The notes: a model not told the origin generated them from the letters alone. Positions 27,318-35,559 are shown, counted from the first letter of the stretch. The stretch: 64,000 nucleotides of DNA from Swaminathania salitolerans (GCF_007988945.1 NZ_BJVC01000007.1:1-64000); one strand, 5' to 3'. Numbers and translations are program-made.

Positions 27318-27331
27318 AGGAGACGACCATA
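27318..27331 (+). promoter_or_regulatory. Shine-Dalgarno and AUA start of infC
   Basis: AGGAGA (27318-27323), five bases, then ATA (27329-27331). An in-frame TGA at 27305-27307 closes the frame upstream, and no ATG, GTG or TTG lies between it and the ATA; the first ATG (27344) has no ribosome site. A non-AUG start on infC is the known basis of IF3 autoregulation in other bacteria. Confidence 0.8.
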
Positions 27332-27865
27332 GCTAGACCACCGATGCAGAGCGCGCCGACCCGTGAGGGTCCCCGAGTGAACGAGGAAATCCGCGTTCCC
27401 CAGGTGCGTTTGATTGACGCCGACGGCGAAATGGCCGGCGTGATGACCACCCGTGATGCGCTCGCCCGTGCCTATTCGGTCGGGCTCGATCTTCTCGAGA
27501 TCAGCCCTACGGCGGAACCGCCCGTGGTCAAGATTCTCGATTATGGCAAGTTCAAATACGAACAGCAGAAGAAGAAGAACGAGGCACGCAAGAAGCAGAA
27601 GGTCATCGAGATCAAGGAAGTCAAGGTGCGCCCCAGCACCAACGAAAATGACTACCAGGTCAAGCTGCGCGCGATGAATTCGTTCCTGGCCGAAGGCGAC
27701 AAGGTCAAGGTGTCGCTTCGCTTCAAGGGGCGCGAGATGGCGCATCAGGAACTCGGTATCAAGATGCTCGAACGCATCCGGACCGAGATGGAGGAAAAGG
27801 CGAAGGTCGAGCAGATGCCCAAGCTCGAGAATCGCCAGATGATCATGGTGCTCGCCCCGCGCTGA
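27329..27865 (+). CDS. infC: Translation initiation factor IF-3
   Basis: 178 aa from the AUA codon. Binds the 30S subunit and rejects non-canonical start codons and elongator tRNAs. The N-domain ([19 protein letters not shown], then [20 protein letters not shown]), the lysine-rich linker ([16 protein letters not shown]) and the C-domain ([13 protein letters not shown]) are intact. The predicted N-terminus from AUA is [14 protein letters not shown], a normal alphaproteobacterial IF3 start. An intrinsic terminator lies 23 bases after the stop, so rpmI-rplT are not cotranscribed as in many genomes. Confidence 0.96.
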   Translation: MARPPMQSAPTREGPRVNEEIRVPQVRLIDADGEMAGVMTTRDALARAYSVGLDLLEISPTAEPPVVKILDYGKFKYEQQKKKNEARKKQKVIEIKEVKVRPSTNENDYQVKLRAMNSFLAEGDKVKVSLRFKGREMAHQELGIKMLERIRTEMEEKAKVEQMPKLENRQMIMVLAPR

Positions 27866-27888
27866 GCATCGATTCTCTCGTTTGCAGG

Positions 27889-27920
27889 AAAAACCAGCCC
27901 GGATGGGCTGGTTTTTTTTT
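27889..27920 (+). terminator. Intrinsic terminator of infC
   Basis: AAACCAGCCC pairs with GGGCTGGTTT around GGAT, followed by a run of T. Strong Rho-independent terminator just after infC. Confidence 0.95.
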
Positions 27921-28420
27921 GCCCGGCGAACGGGTTTTTTTCCGGGTCGATAGCGGGGAACGACCGAAGAAGGTCGTCTCGAAGCCGTCGATGCGCGCTG
28001 TCGGCACGAAGAAGGGGAATGAGGCCCGTCAGGGTTTGACGCGTAGAGAGGGATTTCCGGGCGGTATCCGTTCGAGCGATCGCCCTCATGCGGTCGCACG
28101 GGGAGGTCGCGGGAAGAAAAACACCGGGATATTTAATACAAGACCGGGGCGGTCTTCGAAAAGTTCCTTATTGAATTCAAATTTACAATGAGTCCGCAGG
28201 CGTTTTTCTCTCGATTAGGAATCTGTAGGACACAATTCGCAATCGTTTCGGGGATTGAATTTAACGGTTTTTGACAGAAGGGTTTCCCGATTAGAAACAA
28301 GAACATGAAGTTTACCAATTTCTACCTTGCGTCAGAGAGCGATCGACATTCTATTCGTGGGAATGCAACCCCAATAGAAGAAAAATCGTTCAAACATTCG
28401 GGAAGTGTAGCAAAAATTAT
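27921..28420. other. Long gene-free region, AT-rich in its second half
   Basis: About 500 bases without a convincing gene. From about 28130 the composition becomes AT-rich, unlike the flanking genes. A perfect -35 box TTGACA at 28271 with a poor -10 (TAGAAA, 15-base spacer) is the only promoter-like feature I see. A 61-codon minus-strand frame (28133-28318) has no supporting features. Confidence 0.4.
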
Positions 28421-28443
28421 GATCACTTTTCAGTGATCTTTTT
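28421..28443 (+). terminator. Intrinsic terminator-like hairpin upstream of RTX gene
   Basis: GATCACT-TTTC-AGTGATC followed by TTTTT, 97 bases before the start of the 798-aa protein. It may end a short leader or small RNA from the gene-free region, or act as an attenuator. Confidence 0.7.
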
Positions 28444-28539
28444 GCAAATGAATTAAGTGAATTTAAAGGCAGCAAGCGCAAACTCAGTCGAGTAGAAGGC
28501 GTAAGTATCCCATTAACGGCTAGAGAGTCGGGATTAACG

Positions 28540-30936
28540 ATGAATACGAATAATTATCAGGCGCTGGAAGACATCTATACTGACCCGAGTGTGGATGGGC
28601 CCAATCTTCCGATGAACACGCAGAAGATCGTTGACGGTCAGATCCAGTACAATGACGTTTCGTCAGACCTTCCGGGCGGCAGCACGAGTGACTGGGGGGT
28701 GATCCAGTGGAGTGCCGCGAACGCATTCGACCCGTTGGCTGGCACGGATTCCCGGGTCTGGGACGACCAGTTCGGCTATTCGGTCGGGCACTGGACGCAG
28801 GGTTCCTCGACGTCGTCTCTGGGCAAGACCAGCTATAACGTTTTTCGCGATCCGGATAACGGTCACTATGTTTACCAGCTTGCCGCCCAGGGCGGGCAAC
28901 TGCTGGATGTGCAGCTCTCGGCAATCAAGCAGGTGGACGGGGAATATTCGTTCAACCACCAGATCACCGCGTCATTCAATCAGGGAATCAGCGATTACAG
29001 GGGCACGACCGGCACGTATCAGGCCGGTATCGCCTTCACGATCAATTTTCACAGCGCCGATATGAGTTTCGGCATTTTCCTGCAGTTCGAGACAGTCGAT
29101 TATACCGGCGCGCCCAAGGGCTATTTCTACATGCCCCCCACTTATGGAGGGTCGATTTTCAACGTCACCGGCTCGCAGGTCGATTATATCAACCCGCTCG
29201 ATTCGTCGAATGACGGGGTGATGTACAACACCACCGTCGACGTCAATCAGGGGTTGATGTCCGCCATCAGCTCGCTGGTTGCCATGTATCCGCAACTGAG
29301 CGGGAAGATCGAGGATCTCAGCAACTGGTATCTCAGCGGGACCTATATCCAGGTCGAAACCAACGGGACAGGCAAGGCGAGCGACGTCACGGGAAACTAC
29401 AATGTGGAGAACCCGGTCGTCTCGTACGATTCCTCGAAAACCGTGGATTATTCGGATCACTCCTACAGCGCTCCCATCCTGACCATGAAGCCGGAAAGCG
29501 AGACGAGCGCCAGCACCCAAACAGCAGAGGCCGCCATGAGCAATATCGTCGTTCAGGGTGTGAACAACACCGTCATCATCCCCAATGTCTCGACCGATAC
29601 GGCCGGGACCATGGTGAACTCCTATGTGTCCAGCCTCCAGAGCCTGATCGAGGCCGGGAGCGTCGATAATTCGATCCTTTCCCAGGGCTCGAACGCTCTC
29701 ATTTCCTCCAAGAAGGCGTCACAGGCCATTATCGATACCGCCGGCACCTATGGAGTGTCGGGCAATTACTCGAATGTCGTCATCGCTTCGACCGATACCG
29801 CCAGCCTTACCGGCTCCACGACGCTCGATGCGACCCAGAATACGGCGAATTACCTCAATATCGTATCCGGCAACGAGTACGGCGCGAATGTCACGGTCGC
29901 CAACGGATCGGGCAGCTTTGCGGCAACGCAGGGCAACAACAATTTCAACGCGTCCAAATCTGACGGAAACTGGAATATCGCGACCGGCAGCGGGAACGAC
30001 ACGATCTATGGCGGGAGCGGCACCAACACCATCACCGGAGGGACCGGGGACAACACGCTCTATCTCGGTGGCTCGAACAACTACGTCAACTCCGTAGGCA
30101 AGGACACCATTTACGGGGCTGCGGGTGCGATCGATACCGTGACGCTGCAGGGCGGAAACTCGACCGCGCTCATGAAGACGAATGCCGCGATCATGGACTT
30201 CTCTGCCAATAACAGGATCACGGTGGGGGATAACAGCACGGTCTATGGTGGCACGTCCTCCGTCATCTCGGTCAGCAGCGGAAGCGCTACGGTAACGGGC
30301 ACGCAGGGCGATACGATCTCCGCTGCGGGCGACCTTCAGGTCGTGCATGGCAGCGACCAGAACATCAGCGTGTCCGGGGCCCTGCAATTCATCTCCGGCA
30401 CGGGTCAGACCTCGATTTCGGCAGGAACCGGCACTGTCTGGGGGGCGAACGATCTCGTCGCAACCATGAGCTCGACGGGGCATCTGCTTTTCACGGCGAA
30501 CCAGCCCTATACGACCGGCGATCAGTATATCGACGCGCGCAACGTCGCAGGCGGCGTTTCAGCCTGGACGGGCGCGGGCCAGCAGACCGTGATCGGCGGC
30601 GCAGCGTCGGACCAGTTCTATTTCGGAACCTCGTTCCCCGGTTCGGCCGGAACGAACTCCTCGGCCACGGTCACCGGCGGCACGGGCGCGGGCAATCTTT
30701 TCGGGATGCTCTCCAACCATACGGCGGGCGACTTCACGATCACGGATTTCCGGGCCGCAGACAACAAGTTCTTCCTTTACGACTACAAGCCCGAGAATGC
30801 GGCCGCTTCCGCTCAATCCATCCTGAATACGGCGACGGTCTCGGGCGGTAACACGTCGATCATGGTCGACGGTGACGCCAAGGTTACTTTCCTCGGCGTG
30901 ACGGATCTCAAGACCTCGGACTTCGCAATCAGCTGA
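28540..30936 (+). CDS. Large RTX-like secreted protein
   Basis: 798 aa, no cysteine, rich in Ser, Thr, Gly, Asn and Asp. The N-terminal ~300 residues (GVIQWSAANAFDPLAGTDSR, later YFYMPPTYGGSIFN) form an unrecognised domain. From about 400 it is a repetitive beta-rich region; residues ~483-520 hold glycine/aspartate nonapeptide-like repeats (GSGNDTIYGGSGTNTITGG), the calcium-binding RTX type. The C-terminus ends with LGVTDLKTSDFAIS, hydrophobic/Ser-rich like a type I secretion signal. No Sec signal. Probably an extracellular adhesin, hydrolase or surface protein exported by type I secretion (inference); no transporter genes in the window. The ATG at 28540 follows GGGAT. Confidence 0.8.
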   Translation: MNTNNYQALEDIYTDPSVDGPNLPMNTQKIVDGQIQYNDVSSDLPGGSTSDWGVIQWSAANAFDPLAGTDSRVWDDQFGYSVGHWTQGSSTSSLGKTSYNVFRDPDNGHYVYQLAAQGGQLLDVQLSAIKQVDGEYSFNHQITASFNQGISDYRGTTGTYQAGIAFTINFHSADMSFGIFLQFETVDYTGAPKGYFYMPPTYGGSIFNVTGSQVDYINPLDSSNDGVMYNTTVDVNQGLMSAISSLVAMYPQLSGKIEDLSNWYLSGTYIQVETNGTGKASDVTGNYNVENPVVSYDSSKTVDYSDHSYSAPILTMKPESETSASTQTAEAAMSNIVVQGVNNTVIIPNVSTDTAGTMVNSYVSSLQSLIEAGSVDNSILSQGSNALISSKKASQAIIDTAGTYGVSGNYSNVVIASTDTASLTGSTTLDATQNTANYLNIVSGNEYGANVTVANGSGSFAATQGNNNFNASKSDGNWNIATGSGNDTIYGGSGTNTITGGTGDNTLYLGGSNNYVNSVGKDTIYGAAGAIDTVTLQGGNSTALMKTNAAIMDFSANNRITVGDNSTVYGGTSSVISVSSGSATVTGTQGDTISAAGDLQVVHGSDQNISVSGALQFISGTGQTSISAGTGTVWGANDLVATMSSTGHLLFTANQPYTTGDQYIDARNVAGGVSAWTGAGQQTVIGGAASDQFYFGTSFPGSAGTNSSATVTGGTGAGNLFGMLSNHTAGDFTITDFRAADNKFFLYDYKPENAAASAQSILNTATVSGGNTSIMVDGDAKVTFLGVTDLKTSDFAIS

Positions 30937-31495
30937 GGTCGACGGACCTACGTGGAGCGGGATACGGAACCTCCATCGTAACACGGACGCACCCGCCAGA
31001 GGTAGCGTCCGGCAGGCAGCGCCGGTCCCGCCCGGATATGCAGTTTCACAGACTTCCCTGTCGTTTCGCGGCAGGGTTGCGCCGTTTCAGCCCGACCGCT
31101 CGCCGGTTTCTCTTGCTGGCCCCGCGAGGGCCGTGCTCCCGTCCCGAAGATCCGGCGAGGCAGACGGTCGCGCGCGCCAACAACGATCCGATTTCCCGGA
31201 TCGATGCGTGTTCCGGAACTCCGGCATTCCGTTCCGGCGATGCTCAACAATGCGCGCCCATGACGACCCAGCCGATCCGGGGCGCCAAGGCGGAGGGCGA
31301 CGGTTCCAGACCCACCGGCGTCATCCGGATGGCTCAGCGCCCCTGCTCGCGGAGCGCATGATGCGTTTGTAAGGAGAGCTTGGCCGCCGCGTTGGCGAGT
31401 ATCGTTTGAAGGTGCTTCTTGTCAGCGTTTCGAATGCTATAGAGTCGGCCTTATTCATCGATATGTGGCGGTATTGCAACGATGTTTTCTGCATG
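30937..31495. other. Gap between RTX gene and HEPN gene
   Basis: 559 bases without a supported gene. A short plus-strand frame at 31259-31361 (MTTQPIRGAKAEGDGSRPTG) reads like a broken gene end but matches nothing I recognise. Composition shifts to AT-rich at about 31400, which probably marks the left edge of the island. Confidence 0.4.
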
Positions 31496-32113
31496 TCAAT
31501 CTAGATTACATGCTGCGTGAACCGCGTGACCAATAGCTTCGATATCGTTTATCATACGGTCGACTACTGAAGAACTTACTGGCCACAGCTGGTCTGGGAA
31601 TGATGGGTCGACATCCGCCTCGTGCGCTATTTTATTTCTTCTGTCAATTATCAGGCCTAAACTAGCTTTCACGTCTTGGGGCGACTTTCCCAAATGTCGA
31701 CCTACATCGTCCCAAAGGGAAATAGAGGAAAACAGACGTACCGCATCGGCAATTTTGTCTGGTTTTTGGAATGATGCGTACCCGTGTTTAGCCCGTATTT
31801 CGTTGTCGAGAATAGTGGCTGCTGAGGCATCGTGTGCGAGGCTCTGCGCCGCTGCTAGCGTCAAAGGAAAACGTTTGAAGGCATCTGTAATAGCGCGCTT
31901 CCCTGCCCAACACTCAAGCATTCCAATGCGAGCAATCTCATGTATATAGTAATCCAAAGCGCTGACTGCCATGACAATCTCAGCGCGCAGAATGTCGCTC
32001 AAATCGACAGCTGATGTCAAAGTGACAGTCAAGGTATTGTGGAGCCCATGCATGTGGCGCACGCGAGTTAGGCTATTATCGAATGCCTCAAGAGCTGATT
32101 GCATTGATTGCAT
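31496..32113 (-). CDS. HEPN-domain protein, partner of ParA-like ATPase
   Basis: 205 aa, mostly helical. The HEPN signature RRNKIAHEAD has R159-x4-H164, the catalytic pattern of HEPN ribonucleases, and an earlier helix ILRAEIVMAVSALDYYIHEI fits the first HEPN helices. It resembles the RiboL-PSP-HEPN group in general look. The ATG at 32113 follows GGAG and lies 26 bases inside the 3' end of the ParA-like gene, so translation is probably coupled. AT-rich codon use unlike the neighbourhood indicates transfer. Predicted RNase or RNA-binding effector; activity untested. A MNT or antitoxin partner is not seen; the ATPase takes that place. Confidence 0.8.
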   Translation of the reverse strand: MQSMQSALEAFDNSLTRVRHMHGLHNTLTVTLTSAVDLSDILRAEIVMAVSALDYYIHEIARIGMLECWAGKRAITDAFKRFPLTLAAAQSLAHDASAATILDNEIRAKHGYASFQKPDKIADAVRLFSSISLWDDVGRHLGKSPQDVKASLGLIIDRRNKIAHEADVDPSFPDQLWPVSSSVVDRMINDIEAIGHAVHAACNLD

Positions 32114-33155
32114 CGATTGCTCCGATTACTCGATTTGCTGCCGTTGAAAACAATTCGAAGAATGCTTTCTGAGAGGCCTGCGTGTTCTCCAATACGCTTC
32201 CTGCCTGTTCGAGCTGAGCAGGGGTTAATTCAAAAATGGGTACCCGATGTTCTTGAGAACGTGCAATTAATGAATTGAAGTCAGGCATTTGGAGAATAGG
32301 TTCCCGAGGGCTGTAACCAGATGCTTCGTAGATAGATTCGCTTAGCATCAAATTGCAGTTAGACATTGCCGGAATAAAAGTCGTGTCGATTGCCGTCTCT
32401 AGCTGATCAATCCACTCTTGAAAGGCGCGAGAGGGGTACCCGCCACGAGGTCTGTATTTTTGAATGATATATCCCAAATATTTAGGATCGATTTTTGGAA
32501 ACGGATATTCAGCTTCTTGTAACACAGTAAGCTGCGACGCCGCTGTCCCCCATGCTTTCCACTTTGGTAAAACGCTAGATAGTGATTTCACTGCCATATT
32601 TGAGAAATAATCCGGGTGCATTGGCACTAAAAATAGATCGCTTGTAACTAATAAGTTTTGATTAACGGCTCCAAGGCTTGGGCTCATATCGATAATTACG
32701 ACATCAATCCCGTAGTGATCGGAAGTTTTATCAATGAGATATCTAAGCGACCCAGGAAGATTGCGCAGGGTCATAAGTGTTCCAGATAGTTCTTGCGCGA
32801 TTCCAAGGGTAACCTCGTATTCTGCGAGACCAATATGGCCAGGCAGTAATCGAAGACGGTCATTTCCTGGGACTTGCGGACACTCGACAGCTTCAATCAA
32901 AGATGGTCGAGATTCGAATGCTGGGGAAAGACCTTCATAAATATTTTTGGCTCGACCCCGAAAATTTCCTTGAATAGAATCGGTATTGTACTCATTTTCT
33001 AGGCCCAATACCATGCCAGTCAAATTGCATTGTGGGTCACAATCGACTAGAAGTACATTTTTTTCCTTTTTAGCTATCATCCAGCCAAGATTGAAAGCTG
33101 TTGTTGTTTTGCTGACGCCGCCTTTGTGGTTAAATAGACTGATTATAGTCGTCAT
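32088..33155 (-). CDS. ParA-family ATPase (long form)
   Basis: 355 aa, longer than chromosomal ParA/Soj (about 255-270). Deviant Walker A at the N-terminus: NHKGGVSKTTT (KGGxxKT), then VLLVDCDPQCNLTG and the Walker B-like VVIIDMSPSLGAVNQ. The C-terminal ~120 residues (PDFNSLIARSQEHRVPIFEL) extend beyond the ATPase. No ParB gene or parS site is adjacent, so plasmid or chromosome partition is unlikely; the partner is the overlapping HEPN gene. The ATG at 33155 has a G-rich site upstream; an in-frame extension to 33209 lacks the motif start. AT-rich, horizontally acquired in appearance. Confidence 0.85.
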   Translation of the reverse strand: MTTIISLFNHKGGVSKTTTAFNLGWMIAKKEKNVLLVDCDPQCNLTGMVLGLENEYNTDSIQGNFRGRAKNIYEGLSPAFESRPSLIEAVECPQVPGNDRLRLLPGHIGLAEYEVTLGIAQELSGTLMTLRNLPGSLRYLIDKTSDHYGIDVVIIDMSPSLGAVNQNLLVTSDLFLVPMHPDYFSNMAVKSLSSVLPKWKAWGTAASQLTVLQEAEYPFPKIDPKYLGYIIQKYRPRGGYPSRAFQEWIDQLETAIDTTFIPAMSNCNLMLSESIYEASGYSPREPILQMPDFNSLIARSQEHRVPIFELTPAQLEQAGSVLENTQASQKAFFELFSTAANRVIGAIDAINAISS

Positions 33156-33297
33156 CTCGCACCCCTTTTTGATTTCTGATATGATAAAGATCTTTCGCAA
33201 TAAATCCAATGTTTTGACCCGGAAGATGCTCGATCATAGGCGCTCGGCTATCTTTAAAATTATGCTCGCCCGGAAACACCCTATCTAGGAATGGTCC

Positions 33298-33522
33298 TTA
33301 ATTGCATGGCTCCAAGCTTCGTCGTGCAATCATGAGACGGGGTTTGTGATGCGATTTCCGGGAATTCATGGCTCGCCATGCTGTCATCTTTGAGGCATGC
33401 ACGAGCTTCGACATCGTGCGTGCCGACAGCGCACGCTCGCGAATGATGTTGCGCTCGAACTCCGCAAAGCCTGCAAGGAGCAGCAGGAACAGCTTGCCGC
33501 CGGCGCCTGATGTGTCGATGTC
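33298..33522 (-). pseudogene. Remnant of serine recombinase (resolvase/invertase)
   Basis: Only the end of the catalytic domain is left: DIDTSGAGGKLFL, then AGFAEFERNIIRERALSA (33394-33522), matching the dimer-interface helix of Hin/Tn3-type recombinases. The N-terminal part with the catalytic serine and the DNA-binding region are missing or unrecognisable. GC content is high, unlike the adjacent ParA-HEPN pair. Remains of a mobile element at the tRNA. Confidence 0.7.
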
Positions 33523-33695
33523 GGGATCGGGGATACGTACCGCGCTTGCGTGGCGTGCGTGAGAGGCCGACATGGGGCGAGGCAGGGTCAGCCGCACGAG
33601 GACAGTTGTCATGCGGCCCGGCACCCCGTGTTTCAGGACAGCGCGGCGCGGCTGCTTTTTCCGGTCGGGAGAGCGTATTCGAAAAGGAAGGGGGG

Positions 33696-33786
33696 TGGCG
33701 GAGAGAGTGGGATTCGAACCCACGGTACGCTATTAACGTACACACGCTTTCCAAGCGTGCGCCTTAAGCCGCTCGGCCATCTCTCC
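33696..33786 (-). tRNA. tRNA-Ser (GGA)
   Basis: A class II tRNA with a 7-bp acceptor stem GGAGAGA/TCTCTCC, D-arm, an anticodon loop with GGA between CACGC and GCGTG, a long variable arm (TACGTTAATAGCGTA) and the T-arm GGTTCGAATCC. CCA is encoded at 33698-33696. Reads UCC/UCU. Its 3' end faces the ParA-HEPN and recombinase-remnant region, the usual side for integration. Confidence 0.97.
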
Positions 33787-33804
33787 AGCGCGGGGCGGAC
33801 CATA

Positions 33805-34449
33805 TCATTTTTTATTCGCCGCGCAAGGGTCGTTCGCGCTTTTGATGAAGTTTCGAATCAGGGCGGGCGACTTCCTGCCCGGAGCCTCTTCGACCCCCGA
33901 GGAGACGTCGACGGCGCAGGCGCCCGTGCGGGAGATGGCCAGCGCCACATTCTCCGGCGTCAGGCCGCCTGCGAGCATCCAGGGCAGGGCAGGGCGCCAG
34001 TCCTGCAACAAGGCCCAGTTCATCGTCTCGCCATTGCCGCCCGGAAGCGCGGCATCGGCGGGCGCGCGCGGTTCGATCACATGGCCGTCCAGTCCGGTCG
34101 CACCCGGGAGGTCTCCCGGGGTCGAAACCGGACAGGAACGCCAGACCGGCAGGCCGAACCGGGTGCGGATCGCGCGCGCGCGGTCAAGCGAGTCGTAGAT
34201 CTGAAGGATATCGAGAGGGACATCACGCAGCGTGGCCGCGATCTCGTCATCCCCCGCGCCCACGAACAGCCCTACCGCAAGCGGCATGGCGCCCTGCTGG
34301 CGCGCGAGAATCCCGGCGGCGATCCCGGGCGTGACATGGCGCGGGGAGCGTTCGAAAAACACGAAACCGGCCCATTTCGTGCCCGCCTCATGCGCGGCGG
34401 CCAGAGCGACGGGATCCGTAATCCCGCAGATCTTGACGTCGACCGTCAT
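33805..34449 (-). CDS. trpF: Phosphoribosylanthranilate isomerase
   Basis: 214 aa (beta/alpha)8 barrel. Third step of tryptophan synthesis. Begins VDVKICGITDP with the catalytic Cys, then WAGFVFFERSPRHVTP, and near the C-terminus CAVDVSSGVEEAPGRKS, with the catalytic Asp and phosphate-binding residues. The ATG at 34449 overlaps the pyrF stop (ATGA). trpB and trpA, usually next in alphaproteobacteria, do not follow; tRNA-Ser comes instead. Confidence 0.96.
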   Translation of the reverse strand: MTVDVKICGITDPVALAAAHEAGTKWAGFVFFERSPRHVTPGIAAGILARQQGAMPLAVGLFVGAGDDEIAATLRDVPLDILQIYDSLDRARAIRTRFGLPVWRSCPVSTPGDLPGATGLDGHVIEPRAPADAALPGGNGETMNWALLQDWRPALPWMLAGGLTPENVALAISRTGACAVDVSSGVEEAPGRKSPALIRNFIKSANDPCAANKK

Positions 34450-35150
34450 ATCCCGGCGAGTTCTGCCTGGATCGCGGCGGCCGCAGCAGCCGGATCGGCG
34501 GCCTGCGTGATGGGGCGCCCCACCACGATCCAGTCGGCGCCCGCCCGGGCGGCCTGATGCGGTGTCATGATGCGCTTCTGGTCGTCTGCCGCACTGCCCG
34601 CCGGGCGGATACCGGGAACGACCAGAACGGGGGACTCGCCCAGGGCGTCGCGCAGGGGGGCGATTTCCTCGGCGGAGCAGACGAGCCCGTCCGCACCGGA
34701 GGTCATCGCCAGCTTGCCGAGCCGCAGAACCTGATCGCGCGGGGTCGCGTCGATGCCGGTTTCGCGCAGCGCGGCCGCGTCGAGACTGGTGAGAACGGTC
34801 ACGGCGAGAAGGATCGGGCGGTGAAGGGGCGGATAGGCCGCGTCGATCGCCTGTCTCGCGGCCCGGATCATGGCCGCGCCACCGCTTGCATGAATCGTCA
34901 GAAGGGCCGGTCCGATCGGGGCGAGGCTCGTCAGCCCCTTGGCGACGGTATTGGGAATGTCGTGCAGTTTGAGGTCGAGAAACAGCGTACGCTCGGCGGC
35001 AACGTCGCGCACCGCAGCCAGCCCCTGTGCGTAGGTGAATTCGAGCCCCAGCTTGATCGCATCGACATGGCCGTCCAGACGCGCGGCCCATGACCGGGCC
35101 TGATCGAGATCCTGTGTGTCGAGTGCGGCAATGAGGCGGGTGCGTTTCAT
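34446..35150 (-). CDS. pyrF: Orotidine 5'-phosphate decarboxylase
   Basis: 234 aa. Last step of UMP synthesis. ALDTQDLDQA and the catalytic FLDLKLHDIPNTV motif (Asp-Lys-Asp set) near residue 60, and VVPGIRPAG near 180 with the phosphate-binding Arg. The start at 35150 (MKRTRLIAALD) matches the family; an upstream ATG at 35195 is possible but unsupported. Overlaps trpF by ATGA, following the LapA-like gene by 64 bases. Confidence 0.96.
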   Translation of the reverse strand: MKRTRLIAALDTQDLDQARSWAARLDGHVDAIKLGLEFTYAQGLAAVRDVAAERTLFLDLKLHDIPNTVAKGLTSLAPIGPALLTIHASGGAAMIRAARQAIDAAYPPLHRPILLAVTVLTSLDAAALRETGIDATPRDQVLRLGKLAMTSGADGLVCSAEEIAPLRDALGESPVLVVPGIRPAGSAADDQKRIMTPHQAARAGADWIVVGRPITQAADPAAAAAAIQAELAGI

Positions 35151-35214
35151 GAAATCTGCTCGGGTCGAAATTCTGCTCGGATCGGGGAGATGCATCGCGG
35201 ACCGGAAAACCCGG

Positions 35215-35559
35215 TCAGGGCGCGGTATGGGCGGTGCCGGTCGCGGGATCGGCCGTCTGGCGTGCGGGCTCTGCCGCGAGCGTCATACGGTCGAGACGCT
35301 GATGCAGCTCGAGCACCTGGGATTCGAGGCTGCGGACCTGCTGCTCGGCCTTGCGCGCACGCGAGCGCTGCTTGACCTCGCCGACGAACATCACCAGCCC
35401 GCCGAGCAGGAAGCTCCCGGCGCCGACCCCGAGAACGAGCATGCCGACGGAGAACTGCCAGCCATAGGAAACGATCCAGAGGGATTGAGGGTCCGGGTTG
35501 CTGAGAGCGAAGGTGATGAGAATCACGAGGAAAACGACGAGAACGAGTAAGCGCAACAT
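35215..35559 (-). CDS. LapA-domain membrane protein
   Basis: 114 aa. Two N-terminal transmembrane segments (about 2-20 and 40-62) followed by a cytosolic coiled-coil (KAEQQVRSLESQVLELHQRL). This LapA/DUF1049 family is found upstream of pyrF or trpF in many proteobacteria; E. coli LapA with LapB tunes lipopolysaccharide synthesis. The ATG at 35559 follows GAGG. No LapB gene here. Confidence 0.85.
   Translation of the reverse strand: MLRLLVLVVFLVILITFALSNPDPQSLWIVSYGWQFSVGMLVLGVGAGSFLLGGLVMFVGEVKQRSRARKAEQQVRSLESQVLELHQRLDRMTLAAEPARQTADPATGTAHTAP

Noticed and set aside
28133-28318. 61-codon minus-strand frame in the gap after infC
   Set aside because: No ribosome site, no family resemblance; composition follows the AT-rich gap.
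30948-31361. Short frames on both strands after the RTX gene
   Set aside because: No recognisable protein; may be fragments of a broken gene, but nothing supports a function.
31370-33720. Direct repeat (attL/attR) of the tRNA-Ser 3' end bounding the island
   Set aside because: I looked for a second copy of the tRNA 3' sequence on the far side of the ParA-HEPN pair and saw none; integration is inferred from location and composition only.
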